Of a stretch of 64,000 nucleotides of DNA, positions 1 to 8,529 are shown piece after piece (position 1 is the stretch's first letter; every line of letters begins with the position of its first letter). The notes under the pieces were generated by a model that made no database searches, had not been told where the DNA came from, and saw only the letters and a list, made by a program, of their open reading frames with translations. The position numbers and the translations under genes are program-made. The DNA lies in NCBI RefSeq assembly GCF_030160715.1, contig NZ_BSOW01000024.1:1-64000 (forward strand). The letters are read 5' to 3'. This DNA is from Bradyrhizobium iriomotense (GTDB lineage Bacteria; Pseudomonadota; Alphaproteobacteria; Rhizobiales; Xanthobacteraceae).

Positions 1-2
1 AT

Positions 3-31
3 CCATGCTGGCCTCCTTCCAGCCAGCATGG
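3..31. terminator. Inverted repeat downstream of the efflux operon
   Basis: Two perfect 10-bp arms (ccatgctggc and gccagcatgg) flank a 9-nt loop. It lies about 60 bp past the stop codon of the minus-strand transporter gene. There is no T-run on either strand, so it is at best a weak or Rho-assisted terminator, or a protein-binding palindrome. Confidence 0.35.
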
Positions 32-91
32 TGAATCAGAAACGGGCTGATTTGGGAATCCCAAATCGATTCAACTTAACCCCATCCCGCT

Positions 92-1717
92 TTAGTGCGC
101 ACCACCTCCGCCACCCGCCGCCTTCACCGGCCGCGTCAGCAGCACGGCGATCGCGGCCAGCACCAGCACCACGCCGATCACGGCAAAAGTGTCGGAAAAG
201 CCCATCACCAGCGCCTGGCGCTTCACCGTCTTGCCGAGCGCGATGATGGCCTGCTCGCGTGCGGCGTTGGGGTCGGGCACGCCGTGGGCGATGAAGTAGT
301 CCGTCGTCTGCGCGATGCGGGTGCGGACTTCCTCGCGGCCGAGCGTCACGGAGTGGCCGATGATGTTGGAGTGAAACTGCTCGCGCTTGGTGACGATGGT
401 TGCGAGCACCGCGGTGCCGATGGCGCCGCCGAGGTTGCGCATCATGTTGGAGATGCCGGAGGCGGCGGGCGCGTCCTGCGGTGCGACGCTGCCGAGGCTG
501 AGCGCCGAGATCGGCGCCAGCGTCAGCGCCTGGCCGACGGCGCGCACGATGTTAGGCACCAGCAACTGATCGCCTGAATAGTCGAGCGACATCTGGATGT
601 TCATGAACGAGCTCGCGGCGAACAGGAGCAGGCCGACGGCCGCGATATAGCGAATATCGAACCGCTGCATCAGTTTCGGCACTAGTGGAATCAGCAGCAG
701 CTGCGGCAGGCCGGTCCAGGCCAACACGTTGCCGATCTGCTCGGCGTTGTAGCCCTGCACCTGGCCAAGATAGGCAGGCAGAAGATAGACCGAGCCAAAC
801 AGCGCGAAACCGAGGAAGATCGAGGCGAACGTGCCGACGCCGAAATTCCACTGCGTCAGCAGGCGCAGACGCAGCAGCGGCTTCTCGACCACCAGTTCAT
901 TATAAATGAACAGCGACAGGCTGATCGCAGAGATGATCGCAAGCCGCACGATGAAGGGCGAGCCGAACCAGTCGTCCTTGTTGCCTTCTTCCAGCACGGC
1001 CTGCAGTGATGCCAGGCCGACTGCCATGGTCGCGATGCCGAACCAGTCGCCTTCGCGCAACAATCCCAGATTCAGCGGCTGGCGCTCCAGCGTGAAGAAC
1101 AGGGTAGTCACCATGACCGCGGTGGGCAGCACGTTGACGAAAAAGATGGTCTGCCAGCCATAATTCTCGGTGAGATAGCCACCGATGGTCGGGCCGATCG
1201 CGGGCGCAAAGGTCACCGCGAGGGAGAACATCGCCAGCCCAATCGGCTGCTGGCCCTTCGGCAGCTTGGTGAAGACGAGCGTGAAGGCCATCGGGATCAG
1301 CACGCCGCCGAAGAAGCCCTGGAAGCCGCGCATCGCGATCATCGAGGGCAGATCGTGAGTGAAAGCACAGGCGACCGAGAATGCCGCAAACAGCGTCGCG
1401 AAGCTCAGGATGATGTTGCGGAACGAGAAGACCCGCGACAGATAGTCGGTGAGCGGAATGACGATGATCTCGCCGATCAAGTAGGAGGTCGATATCCACG
1501 AGCCGTTGTCGACGCCGGTGCCGATGCCGCCCTCGATGTTGAGCAGCGAGGCGTTGGTGATCTGGATGTTCAGGATCGCCATGAAGGCGCCGATCATCGC
1601 CGCAAAGACGGCGACCCAGATCGTGGCGGTGGCGCGGTTCGGATCGGCGACGGCGCGATCAGGCGTCGCGGCCGGAATTAGGCGCGTGGGCGTTGATATC
1701 GAGAGGCTGTTTGACAT
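92..1717 (-). CDS. emrB: DHA2-family multidrug efflux MFS transporter (EmrB/QacA type)
   Basis: A 541-residue inner-membrane drug:proton antiporter with about 14 hydrophobic segments, the first near residues 32-53. The antiporter motif (GPTIGG) is at about residues 175-180. The start is fixed by a strong GGAGG ribosome site 8 nt upstream. The gene begins inside the 3' end of the adaptor gene (59-nt overlap), which indicates translational coupling. With the periplasmic adaptor it should form an EmrAB-like pump working with an outer-membrane channel encoded elsewhere. Substrates cannot be read from sequence. Family assignment is firm; the emrB label is by analogy. Confidence 0.93.
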   Translation of the reverse strand: MSNSLSISTPTRLIPAATPDRAVADPNRATATIWVAVFAAMIGAFMAILNIQITNASLLNIEGGIGTGVDNGSWISTSYLIGEIIVIPLTDYLSRVFSFRNIILSFATLFAAFSVACAFTHDLPSMIAMRGFQGFFGGVLIPMAFTLVFTKLPKGQQPIGLAMFSLAVTFAPAIGPTIGGYLTENYGWQTIFFVNVLPTAVMVTTLFFTLERQPLNLGLLREGDWFGIATMAVGLASLQAVLEEGNKDDWFGSPFIVRLAIISAISLSLFIYNELVVEKPLLRLRLLTQWNFGVGTFASIFLGFALFGSVYLLPAYLGQVQGYNAEQIGNVLAWTGLPQLLLIPLVPKLMQRFDIRYIAAVGLLLFAASSFMNIQMSLDYSGDQLLVPNIVRAVGQALTLAPISALSLGSVAPQDAPAASGISNMMRNLGGAIGTAVLATIVTKREQFHSNIIGHSVTLGREEVRTRIAQTTDYFIAHGVPDPNAAREQAIIALGKTVKRQALVMGFSDTFAVIGVVLVLAAIAVLLTRPVKAAGGGGGAH

Positions 1718-2909
1718 GGCGCGATCCTCCGGAAACAGGCTTTGCTTTGGGCGTCGTTGCCGCTTGCGCGGTCGGCGCCGAACGGGTTGCGATCGTCGGA
1801 ATCACGGACATGCCGGGCCGCAGCTCGATCGCAGGCTGCGTTTCGGCATCCAGCGCGATCTTCACGGGGATGCGCTGCACGACCTTGGTGAAATTGCCGG
1901 TGGCGTTGTCCGGCGGCAGCAGGGCGAACTCCTGACCGCTGGCCGGCGCGATGGAATCGACGTGACCGTGCACGACCTGGCCCGGGAACGTGTCGACCTC
2001 GATCTCGACCTGCTGGCCCGCGCGCACATGCGTAAGCTGGGTCTCCTTGAAATTGGCGACAACATAGGCGCCCTCGGTCGGCACGATCGACATCAGCTGC
2101 GTTCCGGCCTGCACATATTGTCCGACCCGAAGCGTGCGGTTGCCGATGACGCCGTCGATCGGAGAGACGATCGTGGTGTAGCCGAGATTGAGCTCGGCTT
2201 GATGCTGAAGCGCGGCCGCGCGGGCGGCGGCGGCCCTGGCCTGCGCAATCTCGGCCTTCAGGAGTTCGACTTGCTTGAGGGCTGAGGCGAGATTGGCGGT
2301 GTCGCGCTGGATCGCGGCGTCGGCACCGGCATCGCGTGCCTGCGCCTGCTGCGCGTTCTGCACACTGCCATAGCCGGTCGCGGCGAGATCCGAATAGCGC
2401 TTGTTCTCCTGCTGGGCGAACGTCTTTGCGGCATTGTCGACATCGATGGTCGCTTTCGCTGCCGCGATCACGGCTTGCTGGACGTCGAGCTGAGCCTCCT
2501 TGCTCGTTACCGTCGCATTCGCTGCGGCGACATCGGCCCTGGTCTGGTCGAGCGCGACCTTGAAGTCGCGGTCGTCGATCCGGGCGAGCACCTGGCCCGC
2601 CTTCACGTGCTCGTTATCCTGCGCGAGCACGTCGATCAGGTAGCCGCTGACCTTCGGCGCGATGGTGGTGTTGTCGGCCTTCACATAGGCGTCATCGGTG
2701 GACACCAGGAAGCGGCCGACGGTCCAGTAGCCGTAGCCGTACCAGCTCGCGCCGGCCAGCGCCGCGGCGGCTACGCCTGCAAGCAACAGCTTGCGAAAGC
2801 TGAGCTTTCTGGGTCGCGCGGCGGCAGTTGTGGCCGGCAACAGATCCTCCGGCGTGCTTGCGGGAACCACTGTGGATTCGATCTTCGACGGGGTGGTGTG
2901 GACGGTCAT
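1659..2909 (-). CDS. emrA: HlyD/EmrA-family membrane fusion (adaptor) protein
   Basis: A 416-residue periplasmic adaptor. A charged cytoplasmic N-terminus is followed by one membrane anchor at about residues 41-63, then the split biotinyl-lipoyl domain (the stretch from DDAYVKADNTT through GQVLARID). A long Ala/Gln-rich coiled-coil hairpin and a beta-barrel domain (GNRTLRVGQYVQAG region) follow. It links the DHA2 transporter to an outer-membrane channel. It is the first gene of a two-gene operon divergent from a TetR regulator, and the intergenic palindrome overlaps its promoter. The C-terminal tail is Pro/Thr/Lys rich and overlaps the start of the downstream gene. Confidence 0.93.
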   Translation of the reverse strand: MTVHTTPSKIESTVVPASTPEDLLPATTAAARPRKLSFRKLLLAGVAAAALAGASWYGYGYWTVGRFLVSTDDAYVKADNTTIAPKVSGYLIDVLAQDNEHVKAGQVLARIDDRDFKVALDQTRADVAAANATVTSKEAQLDVQQAVIAAAKATIDVDNAAKTFAQQENKRYSDLAATGYGSVQNAQQAQARDAGADAAIQRDTANLASALKQVELLKAEIAQARAAAARAAALQHQAELNLGYTTIVSPIDGVIGNRTLRVGQYVQAGTQLMSIVPTEGAYVVANFKETQLTHVRAGQQVEIEVDTFPGQVVHGHVDSIAPASGQEFALLPPDNATGNFTKVVQRIPVKIALDAETQPAIELRPGMSVIPTIATRSAPTAQAATTPKAKPVSGGSRHVKQPLDINAHAPNSGRDA

Positions 2910-2945
2910 GGCCGGCTCCCTGAATTAGGAAACTTGACGATTTCC

Positions 2946-2984
2946 AAAATAGGACTAGCTTCAGAACTGTCAATAGAATGACAG
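2946..2984 (-). promoter_or_regulatory. emrAB promoter with overlapping TetR-type operator
   Basis: On the minus strand TTGACA (2973-2968) and TATTTT (2951-2946) are separated by 16 nt, a good sigma-70 match pointing at emrA. The -35 hexamer lies inside an inverted repeat CTGTCA-N6-TGACAG at 2967-2984, 16 bp before the divergent tetR start. This is the geometry expected for a repressor that blocks both the pump genes and its own gene. Binding by the adjacent TetR protein is inferred. Confidence 0.6.
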
Positions 2985-2999
2985 GCATCATCTAAAAAC

Positions 3000-3659
3000 A
3001 TGGCTCCAGCAAAATCTTCCAGCGAATGCCGTTCCCGTGGACGGCCGCCACTGCGCGACGACGGCGAGACGCGTCAGATCATCTTCGACGCCGCACGGCA
3101 CGCTTTTGCCGAGAACGGCTACGCGGCGACCAGCACCGAAGAGCTGGCCCGCCGCGCCGGCATTTCCACCAAGACGCTCTATCGGCTGTTTCCGGCCAAG
3201 GCGGCACTGTTCGAGGCTATGGTCGCCGACCGGCTCGACCGGCAGGTCTCCGACGTCCAGCTCAAGGGCATCGATCACGCGGACATTGCAGAGGCTCTTT
3301 CCACGGCGTTGCTCGCCTGCGCCGACCTCGGGCTCGATCCGGAGGTCGTCGCTTTGCAACGCACCGTGCTCCAGGAATCTGCCGCGTTCCCGGATCTTGC
3401 CGTCGCCTTCTATCGCAATGGCATCGCGCGCACGGTGGCCGCTCTGGCGCGCTGGCTGCGCGTCCAGGTGAAGGCTGAACGCCTCGCGCTAGACAATGTG
3501 GAGGAGGCCGCGGGCATGCTGATCGGCATGGCCGTCTCGGCCCCTCAGCGCGCCGCGATCTATGGCGGTGTGCCGCTGCCCTCGCGCATGGAGATCGAGC
3601 GCCGCGTCCGCTCCGCGGCCGTTCTTTTCCTGGACGGCTGTCGCGCCCCAACGGCATGA
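3000..3659 (+). CDS. TetR/AcrR-family transcriptional repressor
   Basis: A 219-residue regulator. The N-terminal TetR helix-turn-helix spans about residues 28-75 (AFAENGYAATSTEELARRAG, then STKTLYRLFPAKAALF). The rest is the usual all-helical ligand-binding and dimerisation domain. It is divergent from the emrAB-like pair with 90 bp between starts. A CTGTCA/TGACAG palindrome in that gap overlaps the pump promoter, so the likely role is ligand-relieved repression of the efflux operon. The ligand is unknown. Confidence 0.9.
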   Translation: MAPAKSSSECRSRGRPPLRDDGETRQIIFDAARHAFAENGYAATSTEELARRAGISTKTLYRLFPAKAALFEAMVADRLDRQVSDVQLKGIDHADIAEALSTALLACADLGLDPEVVALQRTVLQESAAFPDLAVAFYRNGIARTVAALARWLRVQVKAERLALDNVEEAAGMLIGMAVSAPQRAAIYGGVPLPSRMEIERRVRSAAVLFLDGCRAPTA

Positions 3660-3701
3660 CGCCCGCGCCGCTTTACAAACAAGCCTTGCCGGGTTATTTG
3701 C

Positions 3702-3713
3702 TTCGCATGCGAA
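3702..3713. promoter_or_regulatory. Candidate MarR operator
   Basis: A perfect 12-bp palindrome, TTCGCATGCGAA, ends 16 bp before the GTG start of the MarR gene. Palindromes of this size close to their own gene are typical of MarR autoregulation. Binding is inferred. Confidence 0.5.
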
Positions 3714-3729
3714 ATAAATTGGATCGCGC

Positions 3730-4167
3730 GTGACCGCGGCACGACACCATCGGCTGATCTACCTCCTGAACGTCGCGCAGCGTCGGCTGCAGCGCTACAT
3801 GGCGGCGCAGCCGGAGAGCGAGGTGACGCCATCCCAGGCAGGCCTCCTGTTCATCCTCGGCAGACAGGACGGCGTCCTGATGGGCGAGGCGGGGGCCGCG
3901 CTCGATCTTGGGCCGGCGGGCATCTCCGGCCTCGTCGACCGGATGGCCGCGGCAAGGCTGGTCGAGCGGCGGGCCGACCGCGAAGACGGCCGCGCCTGGC
4001 GCGTCTGGCTCACGCCGAAGGGCCGTGCGGTCGAGGTGCGGGCGAAGGCGGCCGCGACGGAAATCAACGCCGCGTTGACGGAAGGATTTTCCAGCGCCGA
4101 GATCGACATCGTCGCGCGCTGGCTGACGAGCATTCAAACCAAGTTTCCACGAACAGCTGATGAATGA
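3730..4167 (+). CDS. MarR-family transcriptional regulator
   Basis: A 145-residue winged-helix regulator starting at GTG. The order matches the family: an N-terminal dimerisation helix, the DNA-binding core (EAGAALDLGPAGISGLVDRM, about residues 56-75), the wing (ADREDGRAWRVWLTPKGRA) and a C-terminal helix. Its stop lies 13 nt before the start of the crotonase-family gene, so the two are almost certainly cotranscribed. Many MarR proteins control aromatic-acid or acyl-CoA pathways and respond to CoA thioesters, which fits this partner. The palindrome just upstream suggests autoregulation. Confidence 0.9.
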   Translation: MTAARHHRLIYLLNVAQRRLQRYMAAQPESEVTPSQAGLLFILGRQDGVLMGEAGAALDLGPAGISGLVDRMAAARLVERRADREDGRAWRVWLTPKGRAVEVRAKAAATEINAALTEGFSSAEIDIVARWLTSIQTKFPRTADE

Positions 4168-4180
4168 GAGGATTTGTCCC

Positions 4181-4951
4181 ATGACCGAGCATGTCCGGAC
4201 CGAAATGACCAATGGCGTGCTGACGCTGACCCTGGCGCGCCCCGACAAGAAGAACGCGCTGACGGACGCGATGTACGGCAAGCTCGCCGATACCATCGAG
4301 GGCGCCGAGACCGATCCGTCGGTCCGCGTGCTCTTGATCCGCGGTGAAGGCGACATGTTCACGGCCGGCAACGACGTGGGCGAATTCGCCGCGGTCGCCA
4401 CCGGCAAATCCGAGGGCAGCCGCAACGTCATCAGGTTCATCCAGTCACTGGCGCGCTGCACGCGCCCGCTGGTCGCCGCCGTCCAGGGCCGCGCGGTCGG
4501 CGTCGGCACAACGATGCTGCTGCACTGCGATCTCGTTGTGCTGGCCGACGATGCGCTGCTGTCGACGCCGTTCGTCAGCCTCGCGCTGGTGCCGGAGGCT
4601 GCCTCGAGCCTGTTGATGCCGCTGCGCATCGGTCACGTCCGCGCCTACGAGATGTTTGCACTTGGCGAAGCCGTGCCGGCGAAGACCGCGCTCGAATGGG
4701 GCCTCGCCAATCGCGTCGTGGCGCTCGACAAGCTCGACGCCGAGGCTGCCGCGCTCGCGCAGCGCCTCGCAAGGCAGCCTGCCGGTGCGCTGATCGCGAC
4801 CAAGCGGTTGATGCGAAACGGTGAGGCGCTGGTCGCGCAGATGACGGCCGAGAGCGAGCAGTTCGCGCAGCGCCTGCGCACCGCCGAGGCCCGCGAGGCC
4901 TTCATGGCCTTCGCCGAGCGCCGCCCGCCGGATTTCACGAAAGTGTCATGA
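4181..4951 (+). CDS. Enoyl-CoA hydratase/isomerase family protein
   Basis: A 256-residue crotonase-fold protein. The first oxyanion-hole segment is GEGDMFTAGNDVGEFA (about residues 56-71) and the second is RAVGVGTTMLLHCDLVV (about residues 105-121). The following PEAASSLLMP stretch looks more like delta-3,delta-2-enoyl-CoA isomerases than hydratases, so isomerase activity is plausible. The start was taken at 4181, where GAGAGGA lies at a good distance, instead of the in-frame ATG at 4160 that overlaps marR. Together with marR it probably forms a small acyl-CoA operon. The substrate is unknown. Confidence 0.9.
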   Translation: MTEHVRTEMTNGVLTLTLARPDKKNALTDAMYGKLADTIEGAETDPSVRVLLIRGEGDMFTAGNDVGEFAAVATGKSEGSRNVIRFIQSLARCTRPLVAAVQGRAVGVGTTMLLHCDLVVLADDALLSTPFVSLALVPEAASSLLMPLRIGHVRAYEMFALGEAVPAKTALEWGLANRVVALDKLDAEAAALAQRLARQPAGALIATKRLMRNGEALVAQMTAESEQFAQRLRTAEAREAFMAFAERRPPDFTKVS

Positions 4952-5109
4952 TCTACGCATGGCCGGCGCGGCGCCCCGGCCATGCTTGTCATTCGCCCAT
5001 GCCAACTTTCCGTTGCGGTAAATTGCGTTCTCGCCAATTCGACTAAAAACTTAACCAAACATTGGCAGGTCGCCCGGCAGAGTGGCGCGCAATCCGGGCG
5101 CCCTTGGCA

Positions 5110-7191
5110 ATGACGATGATTAAGAAATCGGTAAGCACGCTTCTCCTGGTGCTGATGGCCCTGCTGGCCGTTGGTGCTCTGACCAGCACGGCGATGCAGA
5201 TGGCCGGAGCCATCGGCCGCTATCGCGACAGCCAGGAGACCGGACGGTTGGCTGCCGCCGATAAGGCGATCTTCCATGGCGTGCTAGCACTCCGGACCAA
5301 CCGCGGCGATGCCCAGGGCGCTCTCCTCGGCGAGGACGATCCGCGCGCCGTGATCGCCGATGTCGAGAAGCGCGAGCAGGCCGGCTATGAGGCGATCATC
5401 GCGGCCATCGAGACCGTCGAGTTCGCACGCCGCGACGAGATCGCAAGCAAGCTGAAACAGCACTGGGGCGAGGCCGCGCCGCAATTTCGCCTGTTCTTCG
5501 ACGAGGCCGCGCGTCCGCGCGGCGAACGCAAGATCGAGCGGACCAACCCCTGGTACGAGGCCGTCACAAAGACCATCGAGACGGCGAATCTCGCCTCGAC
5601 CGCGGTCTCGAACCGCGCCTGGATGAACGATCCTTTCATTGCCCGAATGATCCAGGTTCGCCGTCTCGCCTGGCAGGTGCGCGACCGCTATGGCATCCAG
5701 TGCTCGGCACTTCGCCCCAACGTCAACACCAGCAAGCCGCTCGACGAGCCTCAGAAGCTGAATTTGGCGCAATTGAACGGCATCGTCGGCGCGGGCTGGA
5801 CCGGGCTCGATGAGTTGCTCGCTGCGCCTGATGCGAGCGCGGACCTCGTCTCCACGGCCAAGGAGGCGCGTGCGAAGACCGACTCTGCCGTGCAGCAGAT
5901 TTCGCAGCTTACCAAGAATTTCGACGGCAGCGGCCGTCCCGCGGTCGCCCCCCAGGAATGGAACGTACTCTGCCAGGCGCCGTTCGCCCCGATCGTGGCC
6001 ATCGCGACCAAGGCGCTTGACCAGTCGATCGCGCGCGCCGAAGCCGTGCAGGAGGCGGCGCTGACCAAGCTCGTGGTGCAGTCGCTGGCCTTCCTCGCGG
6101 CGTTGAGTGTGACCCTGGCCGGCGTGTTCGTTGTGCGCAATCGCCTGGTGCGGCCGGTGCAATCCCTGATGGCGGCGATCGCGCGGATCAGCGCCCGCGA
6201 CTACGCAACGCCCGTGCCGCAGTCGAAATATCCTGACGAGTTCGGCACGATGGCGTCAGCGCTCGAGAGCCTGCGCGAGAGCGCGGCGACCGCGGAACGG
6301 CTCGGCCAGGAGCGCGAGGCGCAACAGGCCCAGCAGCTCGCGCGCTCCGGCACGGTCGACGCGGCCTGCCGGCGTTTCGATGACACCGTGCAGGCGGTGA
6401 TCCACAGCGTTGCCGAATCGACGAGGGAGCTGGACGCCACCGCGACCGGCGTGCATTCGCTGGTGTCCGAATCCAGCAACCAGACCGCCGCGGTGTCGTC
6501 CGCGGCTGAACAGGCCACCAACAATCTCGAGACCATTGCGGCCGCAACAGAGGAGCTGTCGGCATCGGTCGGCGAGATCTCGGCGCAGGTGCAGGCCAGC
6601 GCGCGCGACGCGCGCGAGGCGGTCGCGCAGGCTGAGCGGACCAACGGCACCGTCGAGATCCTGGACCAGACGGCCGCTCGCATCGGCGAGGTCGTGAAGA
6701 TGATCAGTGCCATCGCCGGGCAGACCAACCTGCTGGCGCTGAATGCCACCATCGAGGCTGCGCGCGCCGGGGAGGCGGGCCGGGGCTTCGCGGTCGTTGC
6801 CGGCGAGGTCAAGAACCTCGCGTCGCAGACGGCGACCGCGACCGAAGAGATCTCGCGCCAGGTCGCGGAGATCCAGTCCGCGACCGGGCAGGCGGTGTCC
6901 GCGATCCGGTCGATCGGCGGCGCGATCGGCGGCATCGACGAGAAGATGACGGCGATCGCCGCGGCCGTCGAGGAGCAGCGCGCGGCGACCACCGAGATCT
7001 CGCGCAACTTCCAGCAGGCCGCACTCGGCACCAGGGAGGTGACCGACACCATCGGCAGCGTCGCAAGCCTCAACCGCGAGACCGGCAATGCCGGCACTGT
7101 GCTCACGGAGTCGGTCAAGAAGATGTCGGCCGATGCCGATCGCCTGCGCGTGGCGGTCGAAGGCTTCCTGGGCGCGGTGCGCACGGCCTGA
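5110..7191 (+). CDS. Methyl-accepting chemotaxis protein
   Basis: A 693-residue chemoreceptor. Membrane segment 1 is at about residues 8-30, followed by a large periplasmic helical sensor region of about 290 residues and membrane segment 2 near residues 325-347. Then come HAMP (RLVRPVQSLMAAIARISARD) and the signalling domain with the hairpin tip AGQTNLLALNATIEAARAGE. The start was taken at 5110 (MTMIKKS) because residues upstream look non-coding. The ligand domain is not one I can name. There is no CheR-binding pentapeptide at the C-terminus. It is monocistronic, and no other che genes are nearby. Confidence 0.93.
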   Translation: MTMIKKSVSTLLLVLMALLAVGALTSTAMQMAGAIGRYRDSQETGRLAAADKAIFHGVLALRTNRGDAQGALLGEDDPRAVIADVEKREQAGYEAIIAAIETVEFARRDEIASKLKQHWGEAAPQFRLFFDEAARPRGERKIERTNPWYEAVTKTIETANLASTAVSNRAWMNDPFIARMIQVRRLAWQVRDRYGIQCSALRPNVNTSKPLDEPQKLNLAQLNGIVGAGWTGLDELLAAPDASADLVSTAKEARAKTDSAVQQISQLTKNFDGSGRPAVAPQEWNVLCQAPFAPIVAIATKALDQSIARAEAVQEAALTKLVVQSLAFLAALSVTLAGVFVVRNRLVRPVQSLMAAIARISARDYATPVPQSKYPDEFGTMASALESLRESAATAERLGQEREAQQAQQLARSGTVDAACRRFDDTVQAVIHSVAESTRELDATATGVHSLVSESSNQTAAVSSAAEQATNNLETIAAATEELSASVGEISAQVQASARDAREAVAQAERTNGTVEILDQTAARIGEVVKMISAIAGQTNLLALNATIEAARAGEAGRGFAVVAGEVKNLASQTATATEEISRQVAEIQSATGQAVSAIRSIGGAIGGIDEKMTAIAAAVEEQRAATTEISRNFQQAALGTREVTDTIGSVASLNRETGNAGTVLTESVKKMSADADRLRVAVEGFLGAVRTA

Positions 7192-7319
7192 GCTACCTCA
7201 ATCTGCGGTTCCGTGGCGGTGCGAACGGCATTGCCGCGAAGGTGCTTGCCTAGTACATGGTAGGCGGCGCCAGACGCCGCCATGCGGCAGGCACCAGAAG
7301 ATCAGGGAGACAGAGTTCG

Positions 7320-8261
7320 ATGCCGTCCACGCCCCACAGCAAAGTCCAGCGTCCGTACCGGGGCGTCTTTCCCGTCGCCCCGACGATCTTCAATGAGCGC
7401 GGGGAACTTGATCTCGAAGGCCAGCGCCGCTGCATCGACTTCATGATCGACGCCGGCTCGAACGGCATCTGCATCCTGGCCAACTTCTCCGAGCAGTTCG
7501 TGCTGACCGACGCCGAGCGCGAGACCGTGATGCATGCCGTGCTGGAGCACGTCGCCGGCCGCGTCCCCGTCATCGTGACCACCACCCATTTCTCCTCGGC
7601 CGTGTGTGCGGCGCGCAGCAAGCAGGCCGAGGCCGCCGGCGCCGCCATGGTGATGGTGATGCCGCCCTATCACGGCGCGACCTTCCGCGTGCCAGAGAAA
7701 GGCATCGTCGAGTTCTTCAAGGTGCTGTCGGAGGCGATCGAGATTCCGATCATGATCCAGGACGCGCCGGTCGCGGGCACGCCGCTGTCGGTGGAATTGC
7801 TGGCACGGCTGTCGTGGGAGTTTTCCAACATCCGCTATTTCAAGATCGAGGTGCCCGGCGCAGCCGCGAAGCTGCGCAGCCTGATCGAGGCGGGCGGCAG
7901 CGCCATCGAAGGTCCCTGGGACGGCGAGGAGGCAATCACGCTGATGGCCGATCTCGACGCCGGCGCCACCGGCGCGATGACCGGCGGCGGCTATCCCGAC
8001 GGCATCCGCCAGATCGTCGATCCCTATTTTGCCGGCAAACGCGAGGAGGCCAAGGCCGCCTATGAGCGCTGGCTGCCGCTGATCAACTACGAGAACCGCC
8101 AGTGCGGCCTGATCGCCTGCAAGGCGATGATGCAGGCGGGCGGCGTGATCAAGTCCGACGCCGTGCGCCATCCCCTGCAACCGCTGCACCCGGCCACGCG
8201 CGCAGGCCTGATCGAGCTCGCCAAGGAACGCGACGCGCTGGCGCTGCGCTGGGGGAAGTAG
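7320..8261 (+). CDS. Dihydrodipicolinate-synthase-family enzyme, probable L-2-keto-3-deoxyarabonate dehydratase
   Basis: A 313-residue TIM-barrel lyase of the DHDPS/NAL superfamily. The Schiff-base lysine is in YFKIEVPGAA (about residue 176). Segments such as FMIDAGSNGICILANFSEQF, PPYHGATFRVPE and GPWDGEEAITLMADL closely resemble, from memory, the Azospirillum L-2-keto-3-deoxyarabonate dehydratase of the non-phosphorylative arabinose pathway. No other pentose genes are near, so the substrate is not confirmed by context. The ATG at 7320 follows an AGGGAG ribosome site. Confidence 0.82.
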   Translation: MPSTPHSKVQRPYRGVFPVAPTIFNERGELDLEGQRRCIDFMIDAGSNGICILANFSEQFVLTDAERETVMHAVLEHVAGRVPVIVTTTHFSSAVCAARSKQAEAAGAAMVMVMPPYHGATFRVPEKGIVEFFKVLSEAIEIPIMIQDAPVAGTPLSVELLARLSWEFSNIRYFKIEVPGAAAKLRSLIEAGGSAIEGPWDGEEAITLMADLDAGATGAMTGGGYPDGIRQIVDPYFAGKREEAKAAYERWLPLINYENRQCGLIACKAMMQAGGVIKSDAVRHPLQPLHPATRAGLIELAKERDALALRWGK

Positions 8262-8279
8262 GCGCAGCTCTCTCCCAAC

Positions 8280-8306
8280 GTCGTCCTGGCGTTCGCCAGG
8301 ACGACA
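8280..8306. terminator. Hairpin after the dehydratase gene
   Basis: The arms cgtcgtcctggc and gccaggacgac around a short loop form a stable stem 18 bp past the stop. A related element (cgtcgtcccggc...gccgggacgacg) occurs at 60895-60922, so this is also a dispersed repeat. There is no T-run. Confidence 0.4.
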
Positions 8307-8529
8307 CCGCATTAAGGCGCGCTCGCTGCGCTCATTTGGGCGGGCCCCATCCGACCGCAAGCGTCGAATTGGCGCGCTTCGGTGAGGTTTCGCCCGGCTG
8401 CGCGATGACGTAATGTTTCCGCGCCAACCGAACCTGCGGAACACCTCGAGACATCACGCGTCAGCACTTCATTATGCCGTTATCCCGAGCCAGGTTGGCG
8501 CAAGCCGACGCAAACAGGGAGGCAGTGCC

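Noticed and set aside
1506..2981. Plus-strand open frames opposite the efflux genes (1506-2285 and 2475-2981)
   Set aside because: Both are antisense to well-supported EmrB/EmrA coding regions and show no protein-like composition.
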